This document shows positions 58,047 through 64,000 of a DNA stretch of 64,000 bases, piece by piece. A model generated the notes under the pieces. It was not told the origin of the DNA, ran no database searches, and saw nothing but the letters and a program-made list of their open reading frames with translations. Location: assembly GCA_946811695.1 (NCBI GenBank), contig OX328126.1:4137702-4201701 (forward strand), read 5' to 3'. Source of the DNA: Gonocerus acuteangulatus. Taxonomy: Eukaryota; Arthropoda; Insecta; Hemiptera; Coreidae. How positions within the stretch are numbered: the first letter of the stretch is position 1; each line of letters opens with the position of its first letter. The translations under genes and the position numbers were made by a program.

Positions 58047-59226
58047 AAAAAGGTTAATATGATCAAAATCAATTCTCTCGCCAATGAAATAAGTTATTAA
58101 GCATTAAAGTTGACTGTTTTGCAGGTTATGAAGGATAGCAAACAACGTTATTTGTAAACAAACATATTTTATTACTTTTCTCTCTCTCTCTTTTTTTGGA
58201 TATTTTACCTTTATTAAGCATTACATGCTATGCGTTTCCGCTCGCTCCGCTCGCTCAGGAAGATATCAAAACCCTAGTCAATCCAACTCGCAATTAATAG
58301 AAATATATTAATTGTAGGGACTCTAGTCTATCCAACTCGCTAAAATTAATAGGATTCCATTAATTTTTCCGAGTAAGAAACCAATCCCTTTTACTTTATC
58401 AGGAACATCGCGAACTAATTGTAAAAGACTCATTTTTCTCACTAACATAAACAGAGCTTTTTCATAAACAAACTCTAATTCACTGTTGAAGGTTACTTTA
58501 CTCCCAGCAAGAACGAATGCAATTGGTCATCAGAATCCTCCAATAGGAAGGCAAAGGAGTTATGCGGATGCGCTAAATCACTGATACAATCACTACTGCT
58601 ACTTCAAAAGTAACTGGATGTGGTCTTCGCAAAAAGACCCAAGTTTTGAATTATATTTAAAGACAATTTTCTCATTCACATTCTTATAGGCTATTTTTAA
58701 AATATTTTCTACGAATGTACAAATATCACTGAACTTGATGAATTTTCTTTTAAAAATATTGATATATCATAGCGAAATGCGCAAACAAATAATATTAACC
58801 AACTGAATAAAAAAAAAACAAACTGCAGAATGAATAAGTCGCATTTATTGTTGTCCTGTCTCTTAATATTTACAAATTCCTGATAAAGATATTTCGATTT
58901 TCAACTTCTTAATTACTTTTTTGCTTTTGAAAATCCTTTAGATTTTTAACTGTCATTGACCTCTGTACTTTCCTCTAATGACAGGAAGAAATAGTTTACA
59001 ATGACGTCATTTAGTTTATTTATAAATCTTGAAGTAAATACAACGAGCTTAAAACGGTTTCCTTGACTCCTAGAATTGCGCCAAGAATAGAATTTCTTAA
59101 ACAAGCCGAAATGATTCTATTTGTATTGCTTTATTTTTAGAATACTCTTACTTGTTCAGGAATTTGAAATCAATGAATCAGTATTTCGAATGAGATTTCT
59201 TAAAGGTTAGTCATAGGTTTTCATTT
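58047..59226. other. AT-rich non-coding sequence (copy 2)
   Basis: Matches 35211-36382, including the partial family F sequence. No gene supported. Confidence 0.6.
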
Positions 59227-59965
59227 TAGTGCGGTTTCTCCCTCCCTCCATGGGGAGGAAACCCGCTTATAAGGTTGACATTATGACGCAATCAGGAAGT
59301 GCCTACTTGAAAATTTCACTTTTCAGAACCCATCGTATAGAGATGGATAGATTCAAATTTGTCTGTTTTCACTCTAAATTGCTCAAAAATGGACGGACTT
59401 TAATGAAATTTGAAATCCATCTCCACTGGAAATCGCGAAATTCGAGCAAACATAGTCGTTACGCTTACGTTTTTGCGTTAATAGGTTTCTAGGTTAGGTG
59501 GCACCTACATTATTACCACCTACATACTGTCGGAAGGAAAACAAACACATCCATCTCAATGGAGGTGCCTACATTGGTCCCGACCAAGAATGTAGGCACC
59601 TCCATTGAGATGGAGGTTCTACCACCACCGATTCTCGGCCGTTCAAACTTGTCTGTTTCTTGACCGATTTCGGACCGACTTCGCAAAAAGGCGCCAAACC
59701 ACATGTTGTGTTTCAAAAAGGTCTACAACCTCTAAGTCTTAACCGATTTCAATGCATTTTTTTTTTTAAAATGAAAGGTAATAAAATTTAGAACAACTTT
59801 GTCAATTCACATTATTGTTTTCGTTTCCCTGGTTTATTAAATTACGTGGAAAGATGTTTATAACCATCCAATGTCTATAACCTTCCAATGTTAATAACCT
59901 TCCAATGCTTATAACCTTCTAGCTACCTTTCTTATAAATAATTTTAAAATATGAATACTAATGCT
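59227..59965. repeat. Families G and D, copy 2
   Basis: Counterpart of 36383-37094. Near 59560-59620 it has an extra inverted stretch (AATGGAGGTGCCTACATTGG then AATGTAGGCACCTCCATTG) that forms a near-perfect palindrome absent from copy 1. Confidence 0.7.
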
Positions 59966-60012
59966 TCTCTTATCATAGTGTAAAAATTAACTGTTACACT
60001 AAGATTTATTTT

Positions 60013-60570
60013 GGTAAAACTGAAGGAGAGTGTCCTCAGCACCGATTTTCTTCAAAGTTTGCACTATAACGTATTTTGATGCACTAAACACGAATCCATT
60101 GAAAAAAAAAGTTGCTCGCAACTAGGAAAGAAGTTATTTAAAAAAAAGTTCACTGTTATGAAGGTTAGGGAAGACTGCCTTGGACGACTTTTAGGCATAG
60201 AATTCTTTTCATTTCTGCGAGTTGGATTGACTAGGGGTTTTGATGTTTTCTTGAGCGAGCGGAGCGAGCGGAAACGCATAGCACGTATGCCCAAAAGCGA
60301 CAGTTTACGACCAAGTCAGCTACCACAGGTGAGTCTAAATTTCAATTAGACTTCGTCATTAAGGACTATTGCGCAGGCGCGTGTTTACATATAAGCTGTT
60401 TACCCCGTCTTTTATAAGCTCCATAACAGTGAACTTTAGTGCTTATTAACTTCTTTCCTAGTTGCGAGCAACTTTTTTTTTCAACGGATTCATGTTTAGT
60501 GCATCAAAATACGTTATAGTGCAAATTTTGAAGAAAATTGGTGCTGAGGACACTCTCCTTCAGTATTACC
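60013..60570. mobile_element. Foldback family F element with perfect 7-bp target duplication
   Basis: 558 bp. The left arm GGTAAAACTGAAGGAGAGTG... is matched inverted by CACTCTCCTTCAGTATTACC at the right. The arms pair for about 155 bp, including GTGTCCTCAGCACC, CACTAAACACGAATCC and GCAACTAGGAAAGAAG. The 7-bp flank TTATTTT occurs on both sides. The centre carries GAGCGAGCGGAGCGAGCGGA and TGCGAGTTGGATTGACTAGG, as in the sister at 16686-17450. No ORF of note. Confidence 0.87.
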
Positions 60571-61023
60571 TTATTTTTTCGGGACTGATATATGTACTTC
60601 CAGAAGATTGATTGGCCTCTCAACTCCTCCTCCAACATTCAACCTAATCCAAGGTTTCTATGCTTATTAGGTGGTATTTCATAAATTAATTACTTGTTCA
60701 CTTAATTACTGAAGAAATGTGACTAGATCGGATCGGATCGGGTAGAGACCAATGTCGGCATTCACTTCGGCCACTCTCGGTCAAACGATATTGGATCCGA
60801 TCGGGAGAAAGACGGGTCCAATGTAGATCTATATAGCAGCCTTATACATTTTATAAGTATTTTCCTTCAAACGTAAAAATAATTTCAGTGTTTATCGTGA
60901 AATCAGAAATTTAGCGACTAATAGTCCAGGAAACTAAGAGTTATACATGGAAATGTTTGGAACAATTTTTAACTTCATAACTTTGTTTCGGCTCCACGAG
61001 ATCAGCAAACACCGCAACAGACA
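60571..61023. other. Region upstream of the Jockey-like ORFs
   Basis: 60724-60835 has GATCGGATCGGATCGGGTAG and related family D edge sequence. 60950-60995 matches the minus strand of 37460-37505. The 5' UTR of the retrotransposon must start somewhere here, but I cannot place its first base or a target duplication. Confidence 0.5.
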
Positions 61024-62170
61024 ATGGAAAACAACACAGAACAACAAACCAACCATCAGACTGAATCTTCCCAATTCTTTACTGCAAATCCATTCCAGCC
61101 TCTTCAGGCTCAGCAAACAGAGTCTATGGATGACCAGCCAGCTCCGAAACCCGTTAGACCTCCACCAATTTTCGTCAGAAAAATTCATAATTATCAGCTG
61201 CTATGCACAAACCTGAATCAAAAACTCGGCTTAGGAACATACACATGTGTTAATCGGTCGACCGACACCAAAATAATACCAAACACACCCGAAACATTCC
61301 GAAAGGCAATCAAATACCTAGAGGACACACAGGCGGAATTCCATACCTACCAGCTAAAGGAGAACCGCGCACTACGAGTTTTATTGAGAGGACTTCATGC
61401 AACGACGCCCCCACAAGTTATTAAGGAGGAATTGGAACTTCTCGGCTTCAAGGCTAGACAAGTGGTCAACGTTGTGAAAACCCAAAGAGAAGGCGACGCC
61501 TCTACAAAAATCCCTTTGCACCTCTTTTTTGTCGACCTTGAGCCAGAACCAGGAATAGAAAAAATATATAACCTCAAAGACATTTACCACACAAAAATAA
61601 CAGTAGAAAAGCCTTATACCAAAAAGGATATTGTCCAGTGTAAAAACTTTCAAAGCTATGGCCACACTAAAAATTTCTGTAATTATAGAGCGAGGTGTGT
61701 CAAGTGTGGCCAAGGACACAAAACAGAGGATTGCAATAAAAGCAGGCAAAGCCCCGCAGTTTGTGCCCTCTCAGAACCATCCTGGGAGCTACAAAGGATG
61801 CCAGGCATATCGAGATCTTCGAAGACGACTACAACCTCCACACAGACAACCGGACCGAAGTCAGGACGAGGCTCAACCACGGCCAGTGAGGGCATCGCGA
61901 GTTACGAGAACAGGCTTGTCCTATGCACGAGCAACCAATTCCCAACAGCCAACCCAGCAAGTAGCACCTGCAGCTCGAAGACACTCTATATCCGGGGCCA
62001 CAAATACCTCACGTCCTCTTACTTTTAATATTCCTCCTCCTCCATCCTCAAATGACCTTACATCCCTTCTAAACTCGTTTATAACGGAGTTTAGATCACT
62101 TATCACCCCTCTCATTACCCTCCTAAACACCGTCGTGACGAACCTACTTCCTCTCCTCACCTCAAAATGA
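61024..62170 (+). pseudogene. Jockey-type ORF1 (gag-like nucleic-acid-binding protein), frameshifted
   Basis: Would encode the RNA-binding protein that packages the element's transcript. From the ATG at 61024: a Q/P-rich N-terminus; a region resembling PRE_C2HC (RALRVLLRGLHATTPPQVIK and ELELLGFKARQVVNVV, residues about 119-160); then zinc knuckles. Knuckle 1 (CKNFQSYGHTKNFC, from 61639) has Phe where its second Cys should be (TTT at 61648). Knuckle 2 (CVKCGQGHKTEDC) is intact. Knuckle 3 starts VCAL in frame 1 but its remainder, NHPGSYKGC, lies in frame 2: a frameshift at about 61771-61775. The frame-2 C-terminal half ends at TGA 62168-62170 with a proline-rich and a leucine-rich tail. The frame-1 continuation to 62028 is nonsense. 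The two lesions suggest a decaying copy, or a sequencing error for the indel. Confidence 0.88.
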
Positions 62171-64000
62171 CATCCCCGCCAAAAGAATCCTTCCTCATCC
62201 TTCTTTGGAATGCTAACGGTGTTCGAAATCACACTTACGAACTGACAGCATTACTACAGGAAAAAGACTTTGACGCAGCACTTATAACAGAAACCAGACT
62301 TACCACCAGAGGACTCTTAAATATCCCCGGATATTATACGTACCGGACTGATCACCCCGACGGAAAATCCCATGGTGGAACTGCTGTTTTGATACGCCGA
62401 ACTCTAAGTCATCACCTCATTCCCCAGGAACCTACCCCGTCTCTTCAATCCACTGCTATTTCCTTGAACACATTGTCCTTCCCTTTCACCCTAACAGCTG
62501 TGTATTGCCCTCCTAATAAGCCTCTTCCTGAAGTTACCCTCCATCAATACTTCGACTCCATTGGTCCACACTTCCTTGCTGGCGGCGACTACAACGCGAA
62601 GCACCAACAATGGGGCTCAAGAATAACCAACTCCCGAGGTCGTTCTCTCCATGCTGTAATCTCCAGTAAACATTGCTCCACCATATCTCCTAATTCACCC
62701 ACTTACTGGCCCACTGATCCCAACCGCCTTCCCGATCTCCTAGATTTTTTCATATATAAAAACCTTGGAGGGGCATACTATTCTGTCTCAAGTCCAACTG
62801 AACTCTCCTCTGATCACACACCTTTGGCTCTCACAATATCCCTCCGACCCATTCCAAAATCTCTACCACCCGCATTAATTAATGGCCCTATGGACTGGGA
62901 ACTCTTCCGCTCAATCCTTCAAGAATCCATCGACCTTAATATCCCCCTAAAATCACCCGAAGATCTCGATGAAGCCGTGAATTCCTTCACCACCTCCATT
63001 CAACAAGCCGCCTGGAAAGCATCCATCCCGAAGAAACACATCCAAACCAGATCCAATAATTCCTTACCATCACATATCCATGACCTCATAATATCCAAAC
63101 GCCATGCTAGATCCTTATGGCAGAGAACCAGACACCCCGATGACCGCAATTCCTACAATAGATTATGCAGGCTAGTAAAACAACATCTGAAATCCCATCA
63201 CTCTGAATCCTATAAATCCTATCTTTCCTCTCTCTCGACACAGGATAACTCCCTGTGGACAGCAACCAAAGGAATCCTGAAATACCACCCTACATCCCCT
63301 CCTCTCCGCCGAGATGACGGATCATGGGCTTCATCCGACTCAGAAAAGGCAGAAATGTTTGTATCATTCCTCAAAAACACCTTCACCCCAAATCCTGAAG
63401 CTCATGACATCCCATCACGTTCCTACATCACGGACTTCATCGATTCCCCTCTCCCCTTGTCATTACCCCCCAAACCTGTCAACCCATCTGAGGTAAAATA
63501 CCTTATCTCCAAACTTCCTCGCCGTAAATCTCCAGGGTATGACCTAATCACCTCTCAGATCCTTCGACAACTTCCATCGAAAGCAATCCTCTTCCTAACA
63601 TACTTATACAATTGCATATTCCGCACAACCCATTTTCCCACTCTATGGAAGTTCTCAATAATTATCCTTTTCCCTAAGCCCGGAAAACCAGCACATCAAA
63701 CATCTTCCTATCGCCCTATAAGCCTCCTCCCCATTTTCTCCAAAATGTTTGAAAAAATCCTCCTAAAGCGCCTCGTGCCTATTCTCAATAACCAGACCAT
63801 ACTTCCTTCCCATCAGTTTGGTTTTCGTCCTCTCCATTCCACTGTACAGCAAGGTCTTCGCGTTGTAGATCATATAGCCTCCTCCTTAGAGCAAAAAGAG
63901 TACTGCCCGAGTGTCTTCCTCGATGTGGCGCAAGCTTTTGACCGGGTCTGGCACATTGGCTTACTTTATAAACTCAAGAAACTCCTTCCTAGTACACTTT
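62167..64000 (+). CDS. Jockey-type ORF2: endonuclease-reverse transcriptase, 3' truncated by the window
   Basis: The open frame runs 611 codons from the ATG at 62167 to the last base with no stop. It nicks target DNA and copies the element RNA at the nick. APE-like endonuclease: WNANG (residues 14-18), ITETRL with catalytic-type E42, GGTAVLIRR, GGDYNAKHQQWG with D141 and N143, LLDFF, and SSDHTPL with D216-H217. A linker of about 220 residues follows, then reverse transcriptase: FPKPGK, SSYRPISLLP (513-522), HQFGFRPLHST (549-559) and motif A VFLDVAQAFDRVWH with the metal-binding D586. The rest (YADD box, thumb) is off the window. This start is chosen because ATG overlaps the ORF1 stop (ATGA), suggesting termination-reinitiation. 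All visible catalytic residues are kept, in contrast to the damaged ORF1. Confidence 0.95.
   Translation, partial: MTSPPKESFLILLWNANGVRNHTYELTALLQEKDFDAALITETRLTTRGLLNIPGYYTYRTDHPDGKSHGGTAVLIRRTLSHHLIPQEPTPSLQSTAISLNTLSFPFTLTAVYCPPNKPLPEVTLHQYFDSIGPHFLAGGDYNAKHQQWGSRITNSRGRSLHAVISSKHCSTISPNSPTYWPTDPNRLPDLLDFFIYKNLGGAYYSVSSPTELSSDHTPLALTISLRPIPKSLPPALINGPMDWELFRSILQESIDLNIPLKSPEDLDEAVNSFTTSIQQAAWKASIPKKHIQTRSNNSLPSHIHDLIISKRHARSLWQRTRHPDDRNSYNRLCRLVKQHLKSHHSESYKSYLSSLSTQDNSLWTATKGILKYHPTSPPLRRDDGSWASSDSEKAEMFVSFLKNTFTPNPEAHDIPSRSYITDFIDSPLPLSLPPKPVNPSEVKYLISKLPRRKSPGYDLITSQILRQLPSKAILFLTYLYNCIFRTTHFPTLWKFSIIILFPKPGKPAHQTSSYRPISLLPIFSKMFEKILLKRLVPILNNQTILPSHQFGFRPLHSTVQQGLRVVDHIASSLEQKEYCPSVFLDVAQAFDRVWHIGLLYKLKKLLPSTL

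Larger units (their letters stand above)
61024..64000 (+). mobile_element. Jockey-clade non-LTR retrotransposon, 3' part beyond the window
   Basis: Two consecutive ORFs in the Jockey arrangement: a gag-like ORF1 with PRE_C2HC-like region and zinc knuckles, then an ORF2 with an APE-type endonuclease and reverse transcriptase. ORF1 and ORF2 overlap by ATGA at 62167-62170. The element is cut by the window end within RT motif A's neighbourhood. Codon use is C-rich, unlike the AT-rich surroundings. Jockey elements are mainly known from arthropods, the chief clue to the host. Confidence 0.95.

Noticed and set aside
61381..61749. 122-residue minus-strand ORF
   Set aside because: Shadow of the Jockey-type ORF1 on the opposite strand.

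Overview
The window is eukaryotic, AT-rich, repeat-dominated DNA, most likely from an arthropod and probably an insect. The main reasons are a Jockey-clade non-LTR retrotransposon at the right edge, tRNA- and 5S-derived SINEs, many (TA)n tracts, and no intact host gene that I can support. A 200-base run of N (53061-53260) marks it as a piece of a draft assembly. Apart from transposon open frames, almost every short open frame in the window reads through satellite, microsatellite or dispersed repeat.

Layout. 384-12130 is one unbroken array of an 85-bp satellite, about 138 monomers, with a visible higher-order pattern of 17, 13 and 30 monomers. 12463-13952 is an element with inverted ends (family T) that holds 2 units of an 89-bp minisatellite and a nested, 5'-truncated CR1/L2-like LINE. 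A second family T copy at 43141-46195 carries about 32 units of the same minisatellite. 16686-17450 and 60013-60570 are two members of a foldback family with arms of about 150 bp and 7-bp target duplications. 17471-17915 (55 bp), 27433-28247 (32 bp), 28362-28640 (69 bp) and 31889-32136 (24 bp) are further tandem arrays. 18517-19710, 50340-51011 and 56529-58046 are members of a non-autonomous element with a terminal hairpin and insertion in T-runs, compatible with Helentron/HINE elements. 19876-20155, 47158-47386 and 48964-49222 are copies of a small hAT-like element.

Four modular SINE types occur: tRNA-headed with A-tail (A), tRNA-headed with T-tail (B), tRNA-Leu/Ser-like headed (C), and a 5S rRNA-headed one (47489-47670). 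The 5S SINE shares its terminal module with A and an internal module with C. Several copies have clean target-site duplications.

31889-37094 and 53261-59965 are direct copies of one segment. The second copy abuts the N gap, carries a 1.5-kb hairpin-ended insertion and has a longer (TA)n tract. It may be a true segmental duplication or a second haplotype left in the assembly.

The only substantial coding sequence is the Jockey-like element at 61024-64000. ORF1 (gag-like, zinc knuckles) is damaged, while ORF2 (endonuclease plus the start of the reverse transcriptase) is open from 62167 to the window edge. ORF1 and ORF2 overlap as ATGA. I found no CRISPR array, no rRNA gene and no intact tRNA gene.
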